Shown piece by piece: positions 34,501-45,628 of a stretch of DNA of 64,000 nucleotides (position 1 is the stretch's first letter; every line of letters starts with the position of its first letter). Source of the DNA: Lindgomyces ingoldianus. Its lineage: Eukaryota > Ascomycota > Dothideomycetes > Pleosporales > Lindgomycetaceae. The notes beneath the pieces are model-generated. The model made no database searches. It was not told where the DNA came from and was given only the letters and a program-made list of their open reading frames with translations. The DNA is taken from positions 2,206,637 through 2,270,636 of the forward strand of contig NW_022985162.1 of NCBI RefSeq assembly GCF_010093535.1, in the 5' to 3' direction. The translations under genes and the position numbers were made by a program.

Positions 34501-37500
34501 GCTTCTTCTTGCCCCATCTGAATGCACCCCAAAGAGATTTTGTGAAAGATTGAGATGGTTCGGGAGTAGGAGTAGAGTGGACGTCTCTAGTAGGTTCTTG
34601 CTCGGGTAGGCTTGTCTTCGATTCAGGAGCTTGGGCATCGGAAACAGGCTGAACGGACTCTTGCTCAGGCAGGATCTTCCTCGATTCGGGACCTAGGACA
34701 TTAATGACATCTCTAAGGCCATCTTGAACGGACTCTTGCGCGGACAGACTGGTTTTTGATTCAGGAGCTTGGGCATCAGGAACAGGGTGAACTGACTCTT
34801 CCTGCTCGGGCAGGATTTTCCTCGATTCTGGATCGAGGACATCGAGGATATCCCCAAGGCCACCTTGAACGGACTCATGCCCGGGCAGGCTCCTTTTCGA
34901 TTCTAGAACATGGGCGTTAGGAAGAGGATAAACAGACTCTTGCGTGGCTAGGCTCATTTTCGATTCAGGAGCTTGGGCATCGGGAACAGGTTGAACGGAC
35001 TCTTGCTCAGGCAGGATTTTCCTTGATTCCGGACCGGGCACATCGGGGACATCTCTAAGGCCATCTCGAACAAATTCTTGTGCGGGCAGACTCGTTTTCG
35101 ATTCAGGAGCTTGGGCATCGGGAACAGGTTGAACGGATTCTTGTTCGGGCATGTTTTTCCTTGACTCAGGACCTAGGACATCCAGGATATCCCCAAGGCC
35201 ATCTCGAGTGGACTCTTGCGCGGGCAAACTGGTTTTTGATTCAGAAGCTTGGACATCAGACATAGGTTGAACGGACTCTTGCTCAGGCAGGATTTTCCTC
35301 GATTCTGGACCTAGGACATCCAGAACATCTCCAAGGCCATCTCGAACGGACTCTTGTGCGGGCAAACTGGTTTTTGATTCAGGAGCTTGGGCATCAAGGA
35401 CAGGCTGAACAGGGTCTTGCTCAGGCAGGATTTTCCTCGACTCTGGACCTAGGACATCAAGGACATCTCCAAGGACATCTCGAACGGACTCTTGCGCGGC
35501 CAGGCTCGTTTTCGATTCGGGAACTTGGAAATCGGGAAGAGGTTGAACGGATTCTTGCGTGGGCAAGCTCGTTTTCGATTCGGGAACTTGGGTGTCAGGA
35601 ACAGGTTGAACTGAATCTTGCTCAGGCAGGATTCTCCTCGATTCTGGACCTAGGACATTGAGGACATCCCCAAGGACATCTCGAACAGAATCTTGCGCGC
35701 GCAGGCTTGTTTTCAATTCTAGAACTTGGGCGTTAGGAGGTTGGGCATCAGGAAGAGGTTGAACAGATTCTTGCTCCGGCAGGATTTTCCTCGATTCTGG
35801 ACCTAGGACATCCAAGACATCTCCAAGGACATCTCGAACGGACTCTTGCGCGGGCAGACTGGTTTTCGATTCAGAAGCTTGGACATCAGAAACAGGATGA
35901 ACGGACTCTTGCTTAGGCAGGATTTTCCTCGATTCTGGACCTAGGACATCGAGGGCATCTGCAGGAACATCTAACTTCTCCTCAGGAAAAGGCATTCTCG
36001 TCGATCGCCCCAGCGAAGTATCCGCTTTGTCTTCATGAAGAGCAGATGGAACGAGGTCAGGTTGACTCATCAACTCCTTCACCTCAGCCGTCGTCGTGCC
36101 TTCTAGGGAAGTTGACTTGTCCTGAGCAACAACGGGCGTCGGAGTTTCAACAACAACCGACATATCTTTCCCAAAAGCCGGTTGTAAGATATCTCGCTCC
36201 AACTCACTGTGTCGTTCTTCTGAAACCGGTTCAGACACCACTTCATTCTTTGTCACAGATGATTCAGTAGGAAGGCTTGGAAGTTCAACTTGTTTGCTTG
36301 CCTTCCGACCTTTCTTCCCCTTCTTTCCTTTCTTGCCTTTGGGGGCCGATTCGAACTCTTCCTCAGCGACTATCACGCTCGGTTCAGCCACGGGACTTTC
36401 GCTTTTTTTGTCACCGAGAGACTCCACCGGCAGCAGCGGCTCAACCACACCCTCCTTCTCCAACTTCGGCGTCGTCGCCGCCCAAAGATCGATCGGCCTC
36501 TCTGTCTCTGCCTCCAATTCCTCTCGCTGCCCAACATTCTGCAACTTGCTCTCCGAGATTTTCCTCGAAAGCACTGGGCCCAGCAAATCTTGCAGCGAAG
36601 TCTTGCTCCGAAGCTGTTGTGCCTTAGCCTCAACACCGGCATTCATAACATCAAGGTCATTATCATCCCGTGGGGCAGTGCTATCCAAAACCTTCTGGCG
36701 GCGAAACTCCTTCGAAGAAATTTCAGGCGAGCCTCCATACTGGCTTGCGCTCGGCTCGCCTATAAGCGTAGCATCATCTGTAATGACAGATTCAGCTCGG
36801 TTAGTTTTCCAGTCTTCTTCACTCGGGACGAATTGCGGTATATATTGTGAGGAGCTGGGGGAAGGATAGGGGCGTTCTTCCGTCGGTGTTGGCGGGAGTG
36901 ATTCGGAGATCGAATCCTTCTTAGACTTCCCTTTCTTCTTCTTCCCTTTGGTTTTGCCTTTGCTGTCGCGACGTAAGAGATTTGGATTAAGCTCTAAAGG
37001 TTCTTGAATTGGCACGACCTTCCTTTCTTCGATGGGTTTTGGTTCTTCTATGGGAGCAGAGAACCATCCTTCAAATGCTTCCTCTGCATCCTTCTCCCTA
37101 ATCTTTTGATGATCTTCAGCGGTGAGCTCTTTCGGTGATTCAATACCATAGTCAATGCTCTTACCCTTAGAGCCCTTTCTACCTTTCTTCGTCTTCTTTG
37201 AGCTCGATGAAGGGGTTCGGGAAACGCTTGGTTGCTCGGGTTCTTGCGGCTCTGGAGGGGGGAAAGACTGGGCAGCGAGATCAATGGTTTCCTGATCAGG
37301 CTCACCAGCCATGAAATCGGACCCATAGCTAGCAGGAGATGGACTCCGATGCCTCGACGTAGCAGCAGCCGCTCCCCTTATCAAAGTACCAAGAGCGGCA
37401 TCCTGGAGGGCAGACGAAGATTTAGTAGGGGATGGATCTCTGCTTCGTGAGGCCATCGCATCAGCCATATTTGTATCGTCTATGAGCGCGCTTGGAGCCA

Positions 37501-40500
37501 GAGGACTTTGAAGCTTCGGTGATATTGCTCGGGGTTTGTCGGATGCATCAAGCGATAAGCCTAGGCCTCTAGAATCATCAGAAGTGAGAGGGGCAATCTC
37601 AAGAGCTGGTAAATCAGAGTGCACGGGCAGATCTAATACTCCAGATGGAAATGATAAAGCCTTAGGCGTAGTCTGCTGAGACTCAGTGAGTTCGTCAATT
37701 TCGCGTTCCTGTAACTCAGAATGTGGCGGCGAAACTACACGGCTTGGCGGCTCTGTGAATGGATCTTCAAAAGTATCGCTCGCACTCATATGTGGAGACT
37801 CAAGAGCAGATTGGTACTCATCTTCTGTCGTTCCGCGTTCTGAAGGAGTTCGCGATGTTCCGCCACTCGATGGAAGTGCTGGCAACACTTCTTCGATGTC
37901 ATTGGGTTTACGATTACGCTCGACGAGATATAGAGGGCGGAACTCACGAGAATCTTTGAACTCAGTCGAGGCAGCCTTAGAATGGCGTCGGGATAGCGGT
38001 TGTTGGAGAGGCGAGCTAGCTGGAGTTGCCGCATGCTTTAGATCAAGAGTGAGATCGCGCTGCACGCCAGGCGATGTTAGTGGTCGACGAAAGCGAAATG
38101 GAACAGATGCCGATGCAGATCCACGGACAGCAGAGAGAGGGGAACGTGGCTCCGGAGTCTGAGCTAATGGGGAATTTGGTCGAGATACTGGAAGTGGTGG
38201 CAATTCGTCGGGAAAGGCTTCCAATAGCCAAGGCTGAAGCCCAGTAAGACGGGTCAGCAGCGCGCGGGTGTCTTCGGTTGGTGTTTTTGGACGCTCGACA
38301 TCGCGCTGCTCAGGAGAGAACGCGTGGGAATTGTCGAGAGTTGGGAGAGGGAATTCGGGTCGATCTCCGGGTATGCCACTTTCCTTTTGGGTATGAGGTG
38401 ATCTTGTTACGATATCGTGAGATTCACCCTCACTTGCGGGCAGTGGAGTGGCTGCCACTGCCCGATCGCCTAAAAAAGACTGATCTTCTTCGGCGGTATG
38501 TCGTGAGTCCCTAGATCTATCTCGTCTAGATTCTTTGGAATCTTCATCACGGCTGTCAGTAAGACTTCTCCGTTTCTCACGACGATCTCGAGATGATATG
38601 ATCGAACGGCTATCATCGTCATCTGACCCGTACGCTGAACCACGATGTTTCTTTTTCCGATGTTTTCGATCCACGTCCTCGAGCTCTTCCTTAGATTTGG
38701 AGGACTTGCTAGAAGTATCTACCAGGCTCTCTTTCGACTTACTGAAAAGACTAAAGAGTCCGCTGGAACGCTTCTCTTTTTCCTTTTTGGGAGACCGCCC
38801 TTCATTATATCGCGCAGGTGATGAAACTACAGAGGCTGTATCATCGTAATCGCCATCCCGTTTCGATCGTCGTTTCGATGACTTGTGCTCTCGTTCGTAG
38901 CTATCACCAGGCTCAGACGCAGCTGACGAGCGGACTCGATCTTCAGGAGAGCCGTTCCTCTCGCTCTCGCGTCTCCTATGCTTCTTCCGACGCTCGCCAT
39001 TGGCTTCAGAGCGAGTTTCGGAGTTGGCAGATCTTGTGTCCCAATCCTCGGATCGTTCATCAGTTTCTCGGCGCCTGTGATGTTTCTTTTTGTGTTCGCC
39101 ATCATCGAATTCATATCCACGGTCACGACTCTCTGATCGTTCACTCTCTCTACGACGATGACGCGTGTCCTTGCGATCTAGGTCATCGTCGTACCTACTA
39201 CTTGATACAACCGACCTAGAGTCTCGAGCATCGATGTCATCTGTCTCGCGAGACTTGCTCTTTGTTTTCTTCATCTCATCCGAGTCGGCAGAGAAAAATT
39301 CGTCCCGATCATCTCGGTCAGCAACATCAATGCGTTCCTGGTCGTCAGGGGCATAGTATCCAGAATCATGTATGCGTTGGGATCTTGGTTCTTCGGCTTT
39401 GTAGGTGGGAATGGTGGTGGGCGCTTTTAGCGGATCGATCAGCAATTCATCTCTGCCCATGGGTGCAATTGGCGTCGCTTGGAGGCCAACATAATCCTCG
39501 TGTTGCACCTCGGTCCGGAGAGGGGACCCAATTGGTGGCGTAAATTTATCACTAACCCTCTTTTCTTTCCGCTTTGGTGTCTTGACCTCTGCGAGTTCGT
39601 CAACGTCTTGGAACGCTGTAGAAGGAATAGAGGAGAGAATAGGGGAGACTCTCTCAGTAGCTGCGAATGAGCGAGCTCCATTCGCAGTAGATGGGTAGTC
39701 ATCGCGCGAAGCGTGCGTGTCTGCGGCCTCCACGCTCTTCTTCGCTGACTCCAAGTCGGACGAAGTCTTGTCCTGGTCTGATTTCATTGTACCAAAAACA
39801 AGGCTGGCAAAGCCTCCAGCAACAGCAGCGTTCGTAGTGTTGCTAGCGCTTTCATGCGATGGGGTCTTGTTAAGATCAACGCCGCCTTCGTAAGTATCGG
39901 TGGGCTTGTAGGAAGTAGGATAGGATGGCTCCACATCCCTTATGTCGCGCTCGACCTGGGGGGTATCTGGTGGGCTAGACTCCGTGTCATCCCGGTTATC
40001 TAAGCTAGCACGTTTAGCTTTTTTGGCCTTCTTCTTTTCCTTTTTGCTTAGTTGACGCTGAAGCTCGGGAATTGCGTCCCTGACTTCGATCGGTTCGGGG
40101 ACGGGCTTCTCCTCGATCTTCCTTTGGGTAACTTGCGAAGAGAATTCGTCGTCAGTGCTCCTTGGTTTCTTCTTGCCTTTACCCTTCTTCTTTGGAGCTT
40201 CGGCCCATTCCTCAACCGCAGCAGGTTGGGGTTCGGGTTCGGGCTCAGGCTCAGGATCTTCCTCGAAGCCGCCAGGCATGTGAACTCTTGTCATAGGCTC
40301 TGGTTCCTCAGTAATCTCCCCTACAGCAAAACCTTTTGGCTGAGCAGGTACATATGCACTGACATCAGAAACCGATTCATAGAAAGGTGCTTGATAGACG
40401 TTGCTTGAAGGTGGGATTGCAGATTGTACGAGCCTGGAGTGCGTATCTGAGACAGGCTCGTCCTTGGGCGTTGACGAGCTTCTATCTGCCTTGTCCCCAA

Positions 40501-43500
40501 AAGATGATGCCACCCCTGCTGCCCCAATAGTCCCCGCTGCGGCTACAACTTTAGACTTTTTCTTGTCTTTCTTGCTCATTCTCCTAGTTGGAATCTCAGG
40601 CCAACTCGCATCCTCTTGATTCGGGACATATTGGGTGCTTGGTGCATCGTCCATCTCTTTGGGTCCATAAGTCGATGTTATGGCCTCCTTCTCCGGTTGA
40701 TAGGAAGACGTCCGTTTGCCAGACTCTGGTGAGTCGAACTCAACTACAATCTCATCTTGTGAATGCTTCTCCCCTTTTACTTCGGGGTCGATCCATGATT
40801 CGCGAGAAGATTCCGGGGTCTGAACCTCATATTTGTGGAACTGGTTTTCGCCCCAACTAACTCTTGATCCTCTTTTGTTTGCTTCAGTTTGCCTTGGCTC
40901 TTCCTTCTTCGGTTCATCTACGGGCGCAATGGCTGGCGAGGGAGGTAAGGATACACCACGAATAGAGTTCGCTCGGCTTCCAGGAGGAGTCGGCTGGATC
41001 AAATTCAGAGAAGGGACAGGATAAGGTAGAGACAACCCAAACCCATCTCTTGTGGCCGTGAAAGAGTAGGGTGAAGGGTAAGGCGGAACTTTCGGAGCAC
41101 CAATATCAAATTCGTCATGAGCATAGAAAATATGAAGATCGGGGGCACCTTCGTTCGGATCAATCTTTGGCGAAGGGCCTGCGGAATGGTCCTTGAGCTC
41201 TTCTGGTGCGAAGAAGTCAGCTTGAGAGACGGGATGCTCTTTATACCGGGCGTCAATATCTTCAAGAATCTTCACAGCCGCTCTGCGTGATATTTCTTCC
41301 TCCGCCCTCCGCTTCTTAAAAATGTTAGGGTCGAAGATCTCCTCATCCGCATAGTCTTGCGCAATTTTCGTCGGTTCTACATGCTTGACAGCGGGCACAA
41401 TGGTCTTGACAGCAGGCGTTACAGTCTGGACAGCTGGTGATCGATCGCAATGCGACGATACTGCAGCACCAGTAATCACCGCAGCAGCGCCAGCCACAGT
41501 GGCGGCCGCCGCAGTTGATTTCCAAGTCTCAGGCTGAACGGTATAATGCTCCCGTTCTTGAAGTTCGTTCTCTTTACGTCCCACATCGCTGGCGATCGAG
41601 CTTCCAGTTGTTTGTTGTTCAAGCGTTCGGGTCTGTCGATTATGGTCGCTGTCGGAGTCCCGGTTTCGACGATCATAAACTGCTTGGGTTTCGGCCTCTC
41701 TTTGTCGGCGTTCAGTATCCTCACGAATATCGGCTTCTCGGCGCTCTCTCCGCATCTGCTCAGCTTCGCGTTCAAGATCTTCTCTACGTTGAGCTTCCAT
41801 GCGAGCCTCACGAGCCCGGCGCTCAACCTCCGCCGCCTCTCGAGCCCGACGCTCAGCCTCAGCAGCTTCCCGAGATTCTCGGGCGCGTCGATCTGCTTCC
41901 TCTGCTTCGCGAGCTTCTCGAGCTTCTCGAACACGTCTCTCAGCTCGTTCACGGCGACGATCTGCCTCATGCTGCTCAGCTGCAATCCTAGCCAAGCGTT
42001 CTGCCTCGTATTTCCGGGCTTCTTCGTCTCGGCGTTGCTTCTCACGACGCCGGCGTTCTTCTTCCTGCTTGCGAGCTTCCTCTTCTTCGCGCTGTTTCTC
42101 GCGGCGGCGGTGATCTACCTCCTCTTGGCGATCTTTTTGTCGTCGACGTTCACGCTCCTCCTTCGATGATTGGTCGGCAGTTAGATCGAAGCGAACATTA
42201 ATCGGAGAGCTTGTCCGGCGATCACGGGACTTCGAGGCAGCGACCGCAGCAACGCCAACACCAGCGGCTACACCAGCAGCTACACTAGTAAGAGCAGCAT
42301 CGCGTTTCCAAGAGCTCAACGTCGGTGAAGAGTTTCCACGGCGCGGAAGTGGTGGGACAGAATTCCGCTTAGGGGGCTCCACCATGCCTGAGTGGAATTG
42401 TTGTGCGGAATGTGAGGGCTGAGGAGGAATATTCGCGAAGACTGGTGGACCAATAGGCGCTACATAACCCGGCTGAGGTTGGGCCTGGCTAGAATATAGG
42501 GCCCCAGGTACTTGATGCACTGGCTGCGGTTGTTCAATGATACCCGGTGGTCGACCGGTCACAATAGGCTGAGGCGTAGGAACAGCACTCGTCCGTCTCA
42601 TGGCATCATACGAATTGACATCTGTTTGAACAGGATAGACGGATTGGAGAGTTGATGCGCTGCTGGCGTTGCTGTCATGTCGACTTAACCCTACACCAAT
42701 TGCAGTGCCAGCAACGACAGGGGCGATGAAGGATGCTGAAGCCACAGCATTGTGAAGGCTTTCGGTTGAAGGCTTCTTCTTTTTCTTGCTTCCCCAGCGC
42801 CAGCCCCACTTGCTCGTACCTGAGGCACTAGACGCAAGAGACTCTGTGCTCTTCCCCATCTTCCAATCATAATCTCCAAATGCCAGGCCAGAGTTGAAGC
42901 TTCCCGAGTCAGAGGAAGTATCATCCTCGGGTAAGGACTCCCACCCTTCTTCGTCAACAATCGAGGAACGAGATGAACGACCAGGCTTGTATCGATCAGA
43001 GCCCCCCCGCCCATGTCGATGTTCCCGAATGGCTACAACCTCAGGTCTATGCTTGCCATGCTTAGAGCGTCCAGCTTGCGTAGCAGCTATAGCAGCGCTA
43101 GTGGCAGCTAAGCCGACTAAGGCGGAATTAAACTTCTCGTCTGAGTTGCGTCGTGTGGAGCGTCGGCGCCTCCTATCATACCCCGCCCCAAAGGCAAGGT
43201 TCGAGTCTGAAGAAGAGGATGAGGCATTCCCGAAATTAAAAAAGCCCTTCTTTTTCTTTGAGTGAGAATGAGGCTTCCGCCGCTTCTCTTTCGGTGGGGG
43301 GGCAGTAAAGAAGCCGCCTAGGAAACCACCTGTTCTAGGCCTGGAGGGTTGAGAGACGTCGACGTAGGAACCGGATGTGAGAGAGCTGCGAGATGACCGA
43401 TGGCTTGGACGATGGGGTTTCGAATGCCGGCGGTCATGATCGCTACTATCTCTACGGTGGTGGACAAACACCTTCTGCGGAGAAGTGGATCGGCTGCGGC

Positions 43501-45628
43501 TTCGCTTCCTCTGCGCGTGGCCAACCGCAGAAGCTGCGATCCCTGCTCCAATCGCTGCTCCCAGGAGTCCTGATTTGCGATCCCTAGAGCGAGAACGAGA
43601 TCGCGAACGTGAACGGTGGCGTACTACCTTGTACTCTTTGCGGTCGCCAGTTACACCTGTAGAGAGCCGAGACATCCGATCCCTAGAACGGCTCCTATAA
43701 CGAATCTCCGATCTTCCTGAGGAATGATGCTTCCGATCTCGAGATTGGCTACGGCTACGGCTGCGGTTACCCCGACGATGGAGGGAAGTCCGTGAGCGGG
43801 ATGCATGTCCTGACTTAACACTGTAGGTATCATCGAAATCATCTCGATTCAAAAGAGCCTTTCCGGCTTTAGCAAGACCAACCCCTCCGAGTCCTGCAGC
43901 CAGCCAGCCAGCCTTGTTGCTCTTCCGTTTCGCATCAAGCTCCGAGTAGGAATAACGAGACTGCTTTTCAATACCCGAGGGTCGGAATTCTCCAGATCGC
44001 TTTCGGCTGTAGTGGTGCTTCCTAGGGGCGTCCTGGACTGACGAACGTGGGTCAAAACAGCCGCGGCAGACTCCAATATATTCTGTATATTCTTCCATCT
44101 TCTGAACATCCTCATGGTCCTTCCACCAATCTACGAGCTTGGTGATTGGTCCCTTCTGTTCTTGCCTAGTAGCCATACCACCGGACATGAACGGGCTTGG
44201 GGACGGACCAGGTCCATCATGGTCGCCAGGAAAGCCGCCAGACATGGAAGACGAGTGCTGGTGCGAACTGTGGTGATGTATTCCATAAGCTGCGAGGCCG
44301 GCAGCTCCGGCAGCGTACAATCCAGCATTGGAATGGGAAGATGATTCTTTGGACGGTTTCCCAGGCCGAGGTGGCTTCGGAGGAGGGGCGTCCGCCATGG
44401 CTGCCGAGTAATTGGGCATATAGCTACCGTCAGTGGCGGCAGTTGAATGGTTAACGCCTTGCATATACATCGAAGAAGAGCCCTGGACGCCATTCGTGTA
44501 ACTCTCAGAATGATGGGCATTAGAGCTATGGCCCAGAGCATATGTAAGACTTGCTGCGCCTGCCAAAGCAGCAGCAGAACCTAACTTGCCTGGTTTGCCG
44601 GAGCTACTAGGCTTCGAACTGGGTCGAGGAGGTTTCGGCGGAACTAGGTCGTCTTCAAAGGCGCCCGGCATCGAGGGCCTCGGAGGTTTTGAGGGAGGCA
44701 AGTCTATGTTACTAGATCCATAGAAGTCGGCCGCAGCACCAGCCCCGGTATCTTGGACTGGGTTGGCCTGAGCGGATGCAGACATTAGGTGTGGAGTATC
44801 AAGTGGCATAAGGACGGAGGGTTGTTGGGGTCGTACACCAGGCTGAGCACCCACAGACTGTCCTTGGTCGCCGTAATAGTCGGCCGCGGCGCCAAATACT
44901 TCACCTGGAGCGGGACCCGGAATAGAGGGAGCAGCAAATTGAGCCGGATTCTGGCCTGGAAATTGGTCGGTGATATAAGAAGACATAGGAGGATTGGCGG
45001 GAGTGGGCAATGCGCCAGACATCATCGGAGCTCCATCCTGACCAGGGAACTGAGAAAAGCCTGGGCGGGAGACCTGGTCGCTGAATGTTCTGGTGAGAGG
45101 CTTTGGACTGTCCACAATGTCTCCGCGATAGCCACCAGTCTGGGACAGGCTGCTTGACCGGTCCGAACGGCTCTTCTTCTGGTCCCGCTTTTCGTCCTTC
45201 CTCTTCCGGTCCTCGCGGTCCCTGCTTCGTGACCGCTCCTTGCGGGTCGTCCTTGTATCATAGCTAGAAGAGCGCTCATCTCGACGGCGGGAAGATCGTT
45301 CGTCGCGGGTGTCGTCGTACAAGTCATCGTTGGCGCCTCGGGAGCGCGACGAACGGTCTGCCATGGGGTCGTAGGTTGCATATTCTGAAGCTCCGTCGTG
45401 CGCAGTAGCATAGGAAGATGCTCGCGACGGTGGAGCTTCCGGGGGGAATGAATTTCTGGATGAAGTTGGCGCTCGACGCGAATCGCTGTCGGTGCGAGTG
45501 GGTCTGCGCGAGGAACTGGAGGAGACGATGGACTCGGCGGCGCGTTTAGCACGCGTGGATTCGGTTCGGCGGCGATCGTCCTTGGAAGACGGGGAGCTGT
45601 CGCTCTTCCCCGTGATCTTGTTCCACAT
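16561..45628 (-). CDS. lah: Giant Leashin (LAH)-like Woronin-body tether, 'involucrin repeat protein'
   Basis: Exons 45628-18274, 18216-17220 and 17168-16561 with 57-nt and 51-nt introns, both GTAAGT...TAG. With the N gap taken as 348 bases the product is about 9,655 residues. N-terminal part: Ser/Arg-rich start, three PPKPPRP-like motifs (about residues 310-420), a conserved block with EEYTEYIGVCRGCFDPRS, and an E/R/K-rich helix (about 1155-1330). Then an SR/KKHRRRE-rich stretch near 2130-2420 with SSGLFSLFSKSK. Middle: about fifty lysine clusters of SKKDKKKxKK type between acidic Pro/Glu spacers, plus three tandem arrays. C-terminus: coiled coil (about 9140-9330) and a conserved 320-residue tail. 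Known family: Leashin links Woronin bodies to the cell cortex or septal pore; Aspergillus members are over 5,000 residues. The ends and architecture support the assignment, made from memory without alignment. The two large open frames on either side of the gap are one exon, not two genes. Confidence 0.82.
17169..17219 (-). other. In-frame 51-nt intron of the lah-like gene
   Basis: The donor GTAAGT and acceptor CATTAG enclose a TAATAAC branch site. It is 17 codons long with no stop, so simple ORF calling reads through it and adds 17 spurious residues. Splicing joins SEVG to PTRAVAQW. Confidence 0.85.
18217..18273 (-). other. 57-nt intron joining the giant exon to the coiled-coil exon of lah
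   Basis: GTAAGT...TTTGTAG with GCTGAC branch site, phase 0. It joins ADMSDVY to EAWGEAQGSPMSPTRPPSV, making the giant repeat exon and the coiled-coil exon one gene. Confidence 0.88.
23390..24260 (-). repeat. Tandem array in lah: about 48-residue units, alternating types
   Basis: Six consecutive units share the core EEP..SEPQASVD..ALVDDF.PVSSKKDKK. Copies alternate between one ending KKGKTAAFNRT and one ending KGKAAAFDQT, giving a higher-order unit of roughly 95 residues (about 290 bp). The last copies are more diverged. Each copy contributes one lysine cluster. Confidence 0.85.
28730..29910 (-). repeat. Tandem array in lah: 66-residue (198-bp) units, interrupted by the gap
   Basis: Units have the pattern EVESAHQGANLLVSDEAQL, then PEPEQ, an acidic DD.GF stretch, SKKDKKKAKKGKGKQSGTAT and PISEPLL. 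The marker CGACTTCG recurs at 28923, 29121, 29509 and, as CGACTTCT, at 29707. The spacing is exactly 198 bp within each flank. Copies next to the gap are nearly identical, while outer copies are more diverged. Confidence 0.9.
29129..29468. other. Assembly gap of 340 N inside the 198-bp repeat array
   Basis: The gap lies between identical repeat flanks. The marker-to-marker distance across it is 388 bp, 8 short of two 198-bp units, and the reading frames on the two sides are offset by exactly the same amount modulo 3. The true sequence here is probably 348 bp or differs from that by whole units. Confidence 0.9.
34590..35970 (-). repeat. Tandem array in lah: 46-residue (138-bp) units with half-units
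   Basis: Nine complete units plus a partial first copy. The consensus begins SVRDVLGDVLDVLGPESRKI, continues LPEQESVQPVPDAQ, and ends APESKTSLPAQE. Two inserted half-units of 21 residues (near 35490-35550 and 34880-34940) repeat only the second half (SVQPLPDFQVPESKTSLAAQ type). Unlike the other two arrays, this one lacks lysine clusters. Confidence 0.88.
41640..42170 (-). other. E/R/K-rich charged helix segment of lah
   Basis: About 175 residues composed almost only of E, R, K, A, Q and D, with motifs such as REKQREEEEARKQEEERRRR and REAREAREAEEADRRARES. It is predicted to form a coiled coil or a single stable alpha helix. It lies in the N-terminal sixth of the protein. Confidence 0.8.

Noticed and set aside
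23390..35970. Direct repeats resembling a CRISPR array or satellite DNA
   Set aside because: The units are multiples of three, stay in frame as coding sequence and lack unique spacers. This is also a eukaryotic genome.
18530..44500. Numerous plus-strand ORFs of 60-200 codons opposite the giant gene
   Set aside because: They are antisense shadows of repetitive, stop-poor coding sequence. They have no independent motifs and their ends follow the repeats.
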